A DNA stretch of 6,513 bases from Bacteroidales bacterium. GTDB taxonomy: Bacteria > Bacteroidota > Bacteroidia > Bacteroidales > UBA932. Under the pieces are notes generated by a model. The model saw nothing but the letters and a program-made list of their open reading frames with translations. It had not been told where the DNA came from and did not search any database. Location of the stretch: positions 1 to 6,513 of the forward strand of contig JAFVDC010000144.1 in assembly GCA_017478685.1 (NCBI GenBank). Reading direction: 5' to 3'. Numbering within the stretch: position 1 is the stretch's first letter; each line of letters starts with the position of its first letter. A program made the position numbers and the translations under genes. Shown here one piece after another: positions 1-5,923 of the stretch.

Positions 1-663
1 CCCGCACCTTTCACCGTCCCAGAAGACCGCGTAAAGCCTTGGGGCACAGCCCACGCCGTTCTTATGGCGAAGGACGTGATCAAGGAGCCCTTCGCCGTCA
101 TCAACGGAGACGACTTCTACGGAAAAGAGTCTTTCAAGGTACTTGGAGACTGGTGCCGCGCCCATGAAAACACCAAGGGACAGTACTGCATCATCGGCTT
201 TGAACTTGAGAACACCCTCTCAGAGAACGGAAGCGTCTCCCGCGGTATTTGCTACTATGACTCCAAGAACATCCTCACCGGCATTGCAGAGCACCTTGAC
301 ATAGCCAAGGAGGCCGACGGCAACGTATACGGCAACAACTCCGTAAACGGAGAACAGCACGTAAAGCTTGACGCAAAGGCTCTCTGCTCCATGAACATGT
401 GGGGCTTCACTCCGGATTACTTCGAGAAGAGTGAAAAGAGTTTCGTCACCTTCCTTGAGGAGCACCGCACGGAGCCCAAGAAGGAATTCTACATCCCTTA
501 CGCCGTGGATGTCATTGTAAATGGCGGTGAAGGCTCCTGCGAGGTCCTTTCCACCCCTTCCCACTGGTTCGGCGTAACTTACAAGGAAGACCGCCCTGCA
601 GTTGTTGAAAAGTTTGCCCAGCTGGTCAAGGACGGCGTTTATCCAAGCCCCCTCTACAAGTAG
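1..663 (+). CDS. Sugar-phosphate nucleotidyltransferase family protein, 5' truncated by the window edge
   Basis: The reading frame is open from base 1, so the first ATG at 64 is internal and the true start lies upstream. The visible 220 residues carry the middle and end of a nucleotidyltransferase (GT-A-like Rossmann) fold: GTAHAV at visible residues 15-20, NGDDFYG at 35-41 (the acidic metal and sugar-nucleotide binding strand), GSVSRG at 77-82, MNMWGFTP at 131-138 and EFYIPYAVD at 162-170. Such enzymes join a sugar 1-phosphate and an NTP to give an NDP-sugar and pyrophosphate in the cytoplasm. The N-terminal GxGxR-type NTP-binding loop is not in the window, and the substrate cannot be read from this part. 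A UTP-glucose-1-phosphate-like or related role is possible but unproven. The stop is 4 nt before the next gene, suggesting cotranscription with it. Family assignment is confident; the exact substrate is unknown. Confidence 0.85.
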   Translation, partial: PAPFTVPEDRVKPWGTAHAVLMAKDVIKEPFAVINGDDFYGKESFKVLGDWCRAHENTKGQYCIIGFELENTLSENGSVSRGICYYDSKNILTGIAEHLDIAKEADGNVYGNNSVNGEQHVKLDAKALCSMNMWGFTPDYFEKSEKSFVTFLEEHRTEPKKEFYIPYAVDVIVNGGEGSCEVLSTPSHWFGVTYKEDRPAVVEKFAQLVKDGVYPSPLYK

Positions 664-667
664 TCAT

Positions 668-1576
668 ATGGCTTTATTTGCAAGAAAAGTAAACAATTAT
701 GATCTCTATGCCGGTCACGCCTGGTATGTTCCGGGCGTGGGCGGCATGTTCGGCCTTCTTGGATGGTTCCTTATTGGCAACCTCCTTGGGAGCCTTGTGA
801 TACTGCTTCTCGGCGCCTTTTTACCGGCCGATATCGTTGCTACATACAGCTCCCTCATAGTGTATCCGCTGTCCTTTATCCCGGCCATGATCTATGCAGC
901 CCACAAGAGCCGCATGAACAGCCTCTTCGACCCCGGCTACAAACTATCCAGCGCCAATTTCGGCCCGTACAAGTGGTGGAGCATCGGCCTCATCACAGTG
1001 GCTCTCACCTTTGCCACCATGTTCTCCACAGACCTTCTCAACTACTACAACATGAAGGTCACCAATTCTGTTTCTGCGCTTAAGTCCTTCTACGACATTG
1101 TGTCGGCGGCGCTTGAGCAGATGACGGGCGGGCCTTTCTGGAGTTCTTTCCTCCTCACGGCCATTTTCGCTCCCATCTTTGAGGAATGGCTGTGCCGCGG
1201 AATGGTCCTGAGGGGCCTTCTCACCAAGATGAAACCCGTTTGGGCCATAGTCATAAGCGCACTTTTCTTTGCCCTTATACACATGAACCCCTGGCAGGCT
1301 CTCAATGCTTTTATCATTGGGGTTATCATGGGTTATGTCTACTACAAGACCGGCTGCCTGTGGCTTACCATGCTCATGCATTTTGTAAACAACGGCTTTG
1401 CCGTTATCATGGCACAAATCCCCTCCACGCAGGAGTACGACTTCTTTGTGGAAATGATGGGAACGGCCACATATTCAGTTCTTTATGTGGTGGCGCTGGC
1501 TGTCCTTGCCGCCTGCATACTGGCCTTTAAGCGCATTCCGGTAAAGAACTCTTACGGCAACATTGACAGGGTATGA
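668..1576 (+). CDS. CPBP family intramembrane metalloprotease (CAAX-protease/bacteriocin-processing type)
   Basis: This 302-residue polytopic membrane protein has hydrophobic segments at roughly 29-50, 57-78, 103-120, 158-171, 191-206, 213-228, 232-250 and 268-287. The CPBP (ABI) motifs are present and intact: EEWLCR (EExxxR, Glu172, Glu173, Arg177), FALIH (FxxxH, His205) and HFVN (His238, Asn241). In characterised relatives these residues form the metal or proton-handling active site inside the membrane, as in eukaryotic Rce1. Bacterial members act in prenyl-protein-like processing, bacteriocin self-immunity or regulated proteolysis, but the substrate here is unknown. The ATG at 668 is preferred. 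A longer in-frame start at 602 would only add residues that are an out-of-frame reading of the upstream gene's end. The gene starts 4 nt after the preceding stop and its TGA overlaps the next ATG (ATGA), so the three genes probably share one transcript. Confidence 0.88.
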   Translation: MALFARKVNNYDLYAGHAWYVPGVGGMFGLLGWFLIGNLLGSLVILLLGAFLPADIVATYSSLIVYPLSFIPAMIYAAHKSRMNSLFDPGYKLSSANFGPYKWWSIGLITVALTFATMFSTDLLNYYNMKVTNSVSALKSFYDIVSAALEQMTGGPFWSSFLLTAIFAPIFEEWLCRGMVLRGLLTKMKPVWAIVISALFFALIHMNPWQALNAFIIGVIMGYVYYKTGCLWLTMLMHFVNNGFAVIMAQIPSTQEYDFFVEMMGTATYSVLYVVALAVLAACILAFKRIPVKNSYGNIDRV

Positions 1577-1881
1577 AACTGAAACTTCCGTCTTGGCTTA
1601 CCCGCAGTGACCACAATTACTTCATTCCGTTTGTAGTAATTGTGACGACGGTTGTTGCCGTGATCCTCCTGTTTGTTTCGCACAACAGCGTTCTCAACTG
1701 GGTAAAGGCCACAATAGAAGTCAAGAATCAGGAGAAGGAGATGGCGCGTCTGAAGGCCGAAATAAAGGACATGGACGCCGAATTCAAAGCCCTCACTGAA
1801 AACAAGGATTCACTGGAGAGATTTGCCCGGGAAACCTATCATTTTGCCGCTCCCGGAGACGACGTCTACATAGTGGAATAA
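1573..1881 (+). CDS. Septum formation initiator family protein (FtsB/DivIC-like)
   Basis: This is a 102-residue bitopic protein with the classic FtsB/DivIC plan. A short basic cytoplasmic tail (1-16) is followed by one transmembrane helix at about 17-37. A coiled-coil stretch rich in Glu, Lys and Leu runs from about 47 to 80. A C-terminal ERFARETYHF (82-91) and PGDDVYIVE (94-102) match the family ending in which an Arg/Tyr-containing helix is followed by a short strand. In model bacteria these proteins pair with FtsL and FtsQ/DivIB at the division site and help activate septal peptidoglycan synthesis. FtsB and DivIC are hard to tell apart by sequence, so no symbol is given. The start overlaps the upstream stop by 4 nt (ATGA), implying translational coupling. 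The last 16 nt overlap the 3' end of folP on the other strand. Confidence 0.88.
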   Translation: MKLKLPSWLTRSDHNYFIPFVVIVTTVVAVILLFVSHNSVLNWVKATIEVKNQEKEMARLKAEIKDMDAEFKALTENKDSLERFARETYHFAAPGDDVYIVE

Positions 1882-2603
1882 TCCCTTACCATCTGCGCGG
1901 TTTCCTTCACGTCATGAACGCGTAGCCATGATGCCCCCTTTTCAAGGGCAACTCTTTCAAGAACCAAAGTCTGCGGCATCGCATCTTCCGGGGTGATGCC
2001 CAGTTTTTTGTATATCATGCTCTTACGGGAAATCCCCACCAGAATCTCCTTTCCCGCCGCCTTGAGCTCTTCCAGACGGTTCAGTATCTCATAGTTTTCG
2101 TCAATATCCTTGCCAAAACCAAAGCCAGGGTCCAGAATCCACTCCTTAATTCCGGCGTCTTCGGCCTTGATGGCAAAATCCCGGAAGAAGTCCAGGATAT
2201 CTTTGGTGACGTCCCCTTTTGGTTTACGCCCATGCATGGCAATGTACGGAAGGCCCAGACGCCCAACTGTTTCCAGCATTTCCGGGCTTCCGCCCCCCAC
2301 GTCGTTCACAATGAACGGGCCGATAATATCGTATGCCATCCGGACTATTTCCGGCCGATATGTGTCTATGGACACCCTTACCTCCCCCGCAAGCTGCTTG
2401 ATGGCAGGCTCAAGGCGGGCCCACTCCTCTTCAAGGGAAGGCTGCGGGGCGCCGGGGCGGGTGCTGCAGGCGCCTATGTCAACAACATCGGCGCCATCGG
2501 CAAACATCCCCTGCACCTTGGGCAAAAAGTTAGCCAAGGCCGTCCGGCTCCCGCTATAGAACGAGTCCGGCGTCAGGTTCACTATGCCCATGATGTGGAT
2601 CAT
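1866..2603 (-). CDS. folP: Dihydropteroate synthase
   Basis: Dihydropteroate synthase condenses 6-hydroxymethyl-7,8-dihydropterin diphosphate with p-aminobenzoate in folate synthesis and is the target of sulfonamides. The 245-residue TIM barrel shows all family motifs in order: MGIVNLTPDSF (5-15), DIGACSTRPGA (42-52), SIDT (79-82), NDVGGG (100-105), MHGR (123-126), DPGFGFGK (158-165), GISRKS (190-195) and RVHDV (228-232). Asp80, Asn100, Asp158, Lys194, Arg228 and His230 line up with the E. coli pterin and phosphate ligands, with the same spacing from Asp158 to Lys194 (36) and Lys194 to Arg228 (34). It is somewhat shorter than typical 260-285-residue homologues, mostly through compact loops. 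The ATG at 2603 is chosen. An in-frame TTG at 2612 would fall inside the promoter's -7 box, and the ATG at 2591 is a second possibility. It is convergent with the divIC-like gene and divergent from the DUF4293 gene. Confidence 0.95.
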   Translation of the reverse strand: MIHIMGIVNLTPDSFYSGSRTALANFLPKVQGMFADGADVVDIGACSTRPGAPQPSLEEEWARLEPAIKQLAGEVRVSIDTYRPEIVRMAYDIIGPFIVNDVGGGSPEMLETVGRLGLPYIAMHGRKPKGDVTKDILDFFRDFAIKAEDAGIKEWILDPGFGFGKDIDENYEILNRLEELKAAGKEILVGISRKSMIYKKLGITPEDAMPQTLVLERVALEKGASWLRVHDVKETAQMVRDYSTM

Positions 2604-2609
2604 GCTCCG

Positions 2610-2617
2610 CAAAGATA
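2610..2617 (-). promoter_or_regulatory. Bacteroidota -7 promoter element for folP
   Basis: On the minus strand this reads TATCTTTG followed by C, a full match to the -7 consensus TAnnTTTG. It ends only 6 nt before the ATG at 2603, so transcription would start at or very near the start codon. I see no good -33 TTTG at the usual 19-21 nt spacing, which lowers confidence. Confidence 0.55.
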
Positions 2618-2623
2618 CTAAAC

Positions 2624-2654
2624 TTTACCGATAAAGTATTTTTTGTTACCTTTG
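2624..2654 (+). promoter_or_regulatory. Bacteroidota-type promoter for the DUF4293 gene
   Basis: The -7 element TACCTTTG lies at 2647-2654 and matches TAnnTTTG. A TTTA at 2624-2627, 19 nt upstream of it, can serve as an imperfect -33 TTTG. The box ends 7 nt before the ATG at 2662, leaving no room for a ribosome binding site. It lies back to back with the folP promoter in a 58-nt divergent gap. Confidence 0.6.
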
Positions 2655-2661
2655 CATTATT

Positions 2662-3099
2662 ATGTGGCAAAGAATACAAACACTTTATTTGGCAATATCA
2701 CTGGGCCTTGTGCTGGCCCTGTGTTTCGGGACTGCCTACAAGGTGGCAGACCCTGACGGAATGGTAACGGTATCCTACTGGCAGCTCCAGAAGCCGTACT
2801 TTGGGATACTTCTTGGCATTCTCACCGGCCTTGTGACCCTTGCCCTATTCAGTTTCAAGTCCCTTATCCTTGAGATGAGGCTTGCAACCCTTGGCGCCAT
2901 TGTGGCACTGGGAATGCAGCTGTGGCTGGCCTGGATGTACTTCACTTGGGAAGGCCCGGTGTTCAGCTGGACCGTGATTTTCCCCCTGGCCATCACCGTT
3001 TTCAACTTCCTGGGCGCAAGGAGCTGCTTCCAGGACCAGCTTATGGTGGAGAGCGCCATGCGCGTTAGGGAAAGGCGCCGCCATTCCAAGAAAAAGTAG
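2662..3099 (+). CDS. DUF4293 family membrane protein
   Basis: This 145-residue integral membrane protein has four predicted transmembrane helices at about 6-26, 46-64, 73-93 and 100-118. It ends in a strongly basic cytoplasmic-type tail (RVRERRRHSKKK, 134-145). The N-terminal MWQRIQTLYL matches the conserved opening of DUF4293 proteins, a small family found in Bacteroidota, and the length is normal for it. Its function is not established. The family's near confinement to the phylum is the best taxonomic marker in this window. The start is the ATG directly after a -7 promoter box, with no visible Shine-Dalgarno. It is followed after 12 nt by fabK, so read-through into the fatty-acid genes is likely even though a separate promoter box sits in that gap. 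Confidence 0.85.
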   Translation: MWQRIQTLYLAISLGLVLALCFGTAYKVADPDGMVTVSYWQLQKPYFGILLGILTGLVTLALFSFKSLILEMRLATLGAIVALGMQLWLAWMYFTWEGPVFSWTVIFPLAITVFNFLGARSCFQDQLMVESAMRVRERRRHSKKK

Positions 3100-3107
3100 T
3101 ATATTTG
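3100..3107 (+). promoter_or_regulatory. Candidate -7 promoter element for the fabK-fabF-fabZ cassette
   Basis: TATATTTG, followed by C, matches TAnnTTTG and fills most of the 12-nt gap between the DUF4293 stop and the fabK ATG, ending 4 nt before that ATG. I see no -33 element at the expected spacing in the upstream coding sequence, so it may be weak or fortuitous. Confidence 0.45.
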
Positions 3108-3111
3108 CAGG

Positions 3112-4059
3112 ATGTTAAAATCCGTCATCTGCAACATATTAGGCATCCGTTATCCCGTCTTTCAGGGCGGGATGGCCTGGATTGCGGACGGAACCCTGGC
3201 AGCGGCCGTATCAGAAGCCGGCGGCCTGGGGCTCATTTCGTCCGTCAATTATGGTCCTGAGGCAGTGCGCGAGGAAATCCGGAAGGCCAGGAGCCTTACC
3301 GACAAACCCTTTGGCGTGAACATTATGCTTGCGGCGCCTGATGCACAGGCCATAGCATCCCTTGTTGTGGAAGAAGGCGTAAAGATAGTCACCACCGGAG
3401 CAGGCTCCCCGGCCCAGTACATGGACATGTGGAAGGAAGCCGGCATCAAAGTGATTCCCGTGGTGGCATCTGTGGCTTATGCCCTTAAAATGCAGGAGCT
3501 TGGTGCAACGGCAGTAGTGGCTGAGGGTGCAGAGTCCGGCGGTCACATAGGAGAAACCCACACAATGGCCCTGGTGCCCCAGATTGTGGACGCTGTGGAC
3601 ATACCCGTCATTGCTGCAGGAGGCATCTTTGACGGCCGCGGCGCAGCGGCAGCCTTTATGCTTGGCGCATGCGGCGTACAGGTTGGAACCCGCTTCCTCA
3701 TGGCAAAGGAGTGCCGCGTGCATCCCGTGTACAAGGAAAGGCTCATAAAGGCCTCAGACATAGGCACAATGGTAACCGGGCGCAGCCTCCAGGACTCCGT
3801 CCGCGGGCTCAAGACGCCCTTCGCCAAGCAATTCGCCAAGATGGAGGCAGACCCTTCCGTTACGGCCGATGAAATCCGCGCATTCGGAACCGGATCCCTC
3901 CGCAAGGCGGTCTTTGACGGAGACCTCGCCGGAGGCAGTTTCCTTGCAGGGGAAGTTGCCGGGATGTGCCGGAAGGAAGAATCGGCCCGGGAAATAGTGG
4001 AAGACATTGTGACCGGCGCAGAGAGAGTAATGAAAGAAAAGAGTACAATATATGGATAG
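3112..4059 (+). CDS. fabK: Enoyl-[acyl-carrier-protein] reductase II (FMN-dependent, FabK type)
   Basis: FabK reduces trans-2-enoyl-ACP to acyl-ACP using NAD(P)H and FMN, the last step of each fatty-acid elongation round. The 315-residue protein is full length and follows the nitronate monooxygenase/FabK TIM-barrel fold. It shows YPVFQGGMAWIAD (14-26), KPFGVN (65-70), ESGGHIG (141-147) with His145 equivalent to the catalytic His of streptococcal FabK, AAGGIFDGRG (168-177) and VGTRF (191-195). The C-terminal GSLRKA (261-266) and GSFLAGEVAG (275-284), followed by an acidic helix, are typical of FabK and argue against a true nitronate monooxygenase. The next gene, fabF, overlaps its last 8 nt. 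The two following genes supply condensation and dehydration, which supports the FabK reading. FabK enzymes are generally insensitive to triclosan, unlike many FabI enzymes. Whether a FabI also exists cannot be seen here. Confidence 0.9.
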   Translation: MLKSVICNILGIRYPVFQGGMAWIADGTLAAAVSEAGGLGLISSVNYGPEAVREEIRKARSLTDKPFGVNIMLAAPDAQAIASLVVEEGVKIVTTGAGSPAQYMDMWKEAGIKVIPVVASVAYALKMQELGATAVVAEGAESGGHIGETHTMALVPQIVDAVDIPVIAAGGIFDGRGAAAAFMLGACGVQVGTRFLMAKECRVHPVYKERLIKASDIGTMVTGRSLQDSVRGLKTPFAKQFAKMEADPSVTADEIRAFGTGSLRKAVFDGDLAGGSFLAGEVAGMCRKEESAREIVEDIVTGAERVMKEKSTIYG

Positions 4060-5296
4060 AAGAGTAGTAGTAACCGGTATGGGCGTTATCTCGTCCGTCG
4101 GCCAGGATGTAGATACATTCTGGAAAAACCTAATTTCCGGCTACTGTGGCATTGATTACGTGGAAGAATTCAAGGATATGCCCGTAACCTTTGCCGGAAA
4201 AGTGAAGAATTTTGACGCGGAAAAATATGAGATGGAGAAGCCCTTCATCCGCAAGCAGGACAACTTCACCCTTTATGCAATGGCGGCCGCCTGGCAGGCC
4301 ATGAAGCAGTCCGGGCTTGAGGCCGATGTCAACATAGATCCCTACAAGCTGGGCGTCTACGTAGGCTCCGGAATAGGCGGCTTCGATGTCCAGTACCGTG
4401 AAACCCTGAAAATGGTGGAAGACCCTACCGGAAAGTGGATTTCCCCGCTTTTCATAGCCACCATGATATCCAATATTGCGGCAGGCCACATTGCCATAAA
4501 GCACCAGGCAAAGGGCCCGTGCCTTGACATTGTAACCGCCTGTGCCACAGCTTCCCACTGCATCGGGGAGGCCTTTAGGGCTGTTCGGCACGGATATGCC
4601 GATGCCATCATTGCAGGGGGCTCCGAGCACGCTTCCATTCCTCTTGGCGTGGCCGGTTTCTACAACGCAAAGGCCCTCACGCGTGCAACGGATCCCAAGT
4701 ATTCATCTCTGCCCTTCAACGCCAACAGGCAGGGCTTCGTGATGGGAGACGGCGCCGCCGTGCTTATCCTTGAGTCCCTGGACCACGCCCTTGAGCGCGG
4801 TGCCACCATATACGGAGAGATTGTAGGTTACGGCAACACCTGCGACGCCTACCACGCCACGGCACCCCGCCCGGATGCCAGCACCCAGGCCCGCTCCATC
4901 TGTGACGCCCTCTCCGAGGCCGGCTTCGACCCTTCCAAGGACAACCTCTACATCAACGCCCACGGCACCGGCACCCACCTCAACGACATTGCCGAAACCC
5001 TCGCCTGCAAGGTAGCCCTTGGGGATTTCGCCTACAAGGCCCACATCTCCTCCACCAAGTCAATGACCGGCCACATGTTCGGCGCGGCAGGCGGCGCAGA
5101 GGCCATTGCAACCATCCTCGCACTCCGTGACGGCGTGTGCCCTCCCACCATCAACCTTGACACCCCGGACCCCGAATGCGACCTTGACTACACTCCCAAC
5201 GTGGCGGTTCACACTCCCCTCACCCTGGGACTTTCCAACTCCTTCGGCTTTGGCGGACACAACGCCTGCGTAGCTTTCAGGCCTTACAATGGATAG
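4052..5296 (+). CDS. fabF: 3-oxoacyl-[acyl-carrier-protein] synthase II (KAS II)
   Basis: KAS II condenses malonyl-ACP with an acyl-ACP to lengthen the chain by two carbons. The 414-residue thiolase-fold protein has the whole Cys-His-His set: Cys164 in VTACATASH (161-169), His304 in NAHGTGT (302-308), and Lys336 and His341 in STKSMTGH (334-341). These positions are within one residue of E. coli FabF numbering. The gating segment GFGGHNA (399-405) is also intact. The N-terminal RRVVVTGMG is typical. The family's common GEGA appears here as GDGA (232-235), a conservative change. The start ATG lies in an 8-nt overlap with fabK, preceded by a purine-rich stretch (4032-4042) that may help ribosome binding. 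No acyl carrier protein or ketoreductase gene is adjacent. It could be a specialised KAS paralogue rather than the main FabF, which sequence alone cannot settle. Confidence 0.93.
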   Translation: MDRRVVVTGMGVISSVGQDVDTFWKNLISGYCGIDYVEEFKDMPVTFAGKVKNFDAEKYEMEKPFIRKQDNFTLYAMAAAWQAMKQSGLEADVNIDPYKLGVYVGSGIGGFDVQYRETLKMVEDPTGKWISPLFIATMISNIAAGHIAIKHQAKGPCLDIVTACATASHCIGEAFRAVRHGYADAIIAGGSEHASIPLGVAGFYNAKALTRATDPKYSSLPFNANRQGFVMGDGAAVLILESLDHALERGATIYGEIVGYGNTCDAYHATAPRPDASTQARSICDALSEAGFDPSKDNLYINAHGTGTHLNDIAETLACKVALGDFAYKAHISSTKSMTGHMFGAAGGAEAIATILALRDGVCPPTINLDTPDPECDLDYTPNVAVHTPLTLGLSNSFGFGGHNACVAFRPYNG

Positions 5297-5708
5297 GAAC
5301 GGCATAATGGAGGTGCTGCCCCACAGGGGGCCGATGCTTCTTCTTGACACCATGGAACTTGATGCCGAAGGAGTATGCCACGCAACCTACACCATTCCGG
5401 AAAATCCTTTCTTCTGCGACGGCCATTTCCCCGGCAACCCCATTGTCCCGGGCGTAATCCTTTGTGAGATAATGGCCCAGGCCTGCTCACAGCTGTTTGT
5501 GGAGGTATTTGCCGAAAATCTTGTGATGTACCGTGGCCTTGATGCAGTGAAGTTCCGCGGCACGGTGAGGCCCGGAGACCTCTGCGAGGTATCGGCCCGC
5601 CTAATTGAAACCAAAGGCACGCTCTACGTCTGCGACGCCACCCTTTCCGTTTCCGGCCGCCGCTGCGCCCAGGCACGGATCACCCTTGCCGCCGTTCCAA
5701 AAGACTGA
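5289..5708 (+). CDS. FabZ-type 3-hydroxyacyl-[acyl-carrier-protein] dehydratase (stand-alone)
   Basis: This 139-residue hot-dog-fold protein has the FabZ pattern: PHRGPMLLLD (11-20), FFCDGHFPGNPIVPG (41-55) and a following helix with the general acid Glu60 (EIMAQA, 60-65). His46 and Glu60 are 14 residues apart, as in E. coli and Pseudomonas FabZ. It would dehydrate 3-hydroxyacyl-ACP to trans-2-enoyl-ACP, the substrate of the FabK encoded two genes upstream. The ATG at 5289 overlaps the fabF stop by 8 nt. A later in-frame ATG at 5307 would leave the dehydratase core intact. In Bacteroidota the housekeeping FabZ is commonly fused to LpxC, so a separate copy beside fabK and fabF may be a second, dedicated dehydratase (inference). 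For that reason I do not assign the fabZ symbol outright. It is the last gene of the cassette, followed by a non-coding gap with a hairpin. Confidence 0.85.
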   Translation: MDRNGIMEVLPHRGPMLLLDTMELDAEGVCHATYTIPENPFFCDGHFPGNPIVPGVILCEIMAQACSQLFVEVFAENLVMYRGLDAVKFRGTVRPGDLCEVSARLIETKGTLYVCDATLSVSGRRCAQARITLAAVPKD

Positions 5709-5737
5709 TTACCTCTTGCCTGGTCCCCCCCCCTATA

Positions 5738-5871
5738 TTTCTCCCCTTCTGGTGGAGGCCAAGTATATGACTAACAGCTTATTACAAGAAAGTCTACCAG
5801 AATATTTTCTGGTAGACTTTCTTATAAACGATTATGTTCCAAACAGTTAGCCCCCACCACAAGGGGAGAAA
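5738..5871. repeat. Concentric long imperfect palindrome, possibly a MITE-like or foldback element
   Basis: Outer arms 5738-5762 and 5847-5871 pair at 22 of 25 positions; the outermost 18 (TTTCTCCCCTT, then TGGTGG) have one mismatch. Inner arms 5786-5802 and 5807-5823 pair perfectly over 17 bp around a 4-nt loop. Both pairs share the same centre (5804.5), so the whole 134 nt folds back on itself, with a poorly paired zone at 5763-5781. Terminal inverted repeats plus no coding capacity would suit a miniature transposable element. I see no clear target-site duplication and cannot test whether copies exist elsewhere, so the mobile reading is an inference. Confidence 0.6.
5786..5823 (+). terminator. 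Probable bidirectional intrinsic terminator (core hairpin)
   Basis: An 11-bp stem GTCTACCAGAA / TTCTGGTAGAC with loop TATT is preceded by AAGAAA and followed by TTTCTT. Read on either strand it is a stem followed by a T-rich tail, the form of a bidirectional terminator. It lies 77 nt after the dehydratase stop and would end the fab transcript before prfA. The tail is only six bases with one C, so efficiency is uncertain. Confidence 0.55.
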
Positions 5872-5915
5872 AAGGAAGTGCCACACCCGGGTTATGCCAT
5901 GTCGCACATTTTTAT

Positions 5916-5923
5916 TATCTTTG
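5916..5923 (+). promoter_or_regulatory. Bacteroidota -7 promoter element for prfA
   Basis: TATCTTTG, followed by C, matches TAnnTTTG and sits in an AT-rich patch 22 nt before the prfA ATG. This is the only start in the window with a box at a distance that leaves a short leader. A -33 element at the usual spacing is at best weak (TTAT at 5892-5895). Confidence 0.6.

Noticed and set aside
42..52. The DIGACSTRPGA loop of dihydropteroate synthase (residue positions 42-52 of the protein, not bases) as a possible sulfonamide-resistance change
   Set aside because: The loop differs from the enterobacterial GGESTRPGA form, but variation at these positions is usual in Bacteroidota enzymes. No resistance claim can be drawn from it.
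602..667. An N-terminal extension of the CPBP protease starting at 602
   Set aside because: The extra residues are the nucleotidyltransferase's last codons read in another frame. The ATG at 668, 4 nt after that gene's stop, gives a normal family N-terminus.
2604..2612. A TTG start at 2612 adding three residues to dihydropteroate synthase
   Set aside because: The TTG overlaps the -7 promoter box, so it would probably not be transcribed. The ATG at 2603 retains all family motifs.
3112..4059. Annotation as nitronate monooxygenase
   Set aside because: The fold is shared, but the ESGGHIG motif, the FabK-type C-terminus (GSFLAGEVAG) and coupling to KAS II and FabZ genes favour enoyl-ACP reductase II.
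4130..4630. Long minus-strand frames inside the fabF gene and similar ones inside fabK
   Set aside because: They lie wholly inside well-supported genes with intact catalytic motifs, and their products show no family features. High GC content makes such frames common.
3112..5708. An aryl polyene or flexirubin-type pigment cluster
   Set aside because: A KAS and a dehydratase occur in such clusters, but no ACP, acyltransferase, ammonia-lyase, glycosyltransferase or outer-membrane carrier gene is visible, and the KAS has standard KAS II features. Plain fatty-acid elongation is simpler.
5605..5850. An 81-codon plus-strand frame running from the dehydratase gene into the gap
   Set aside because: Its first part is the dehydratase gene in another frame and the rest covers the C-run and palindrome. 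No start context or family match supports it.
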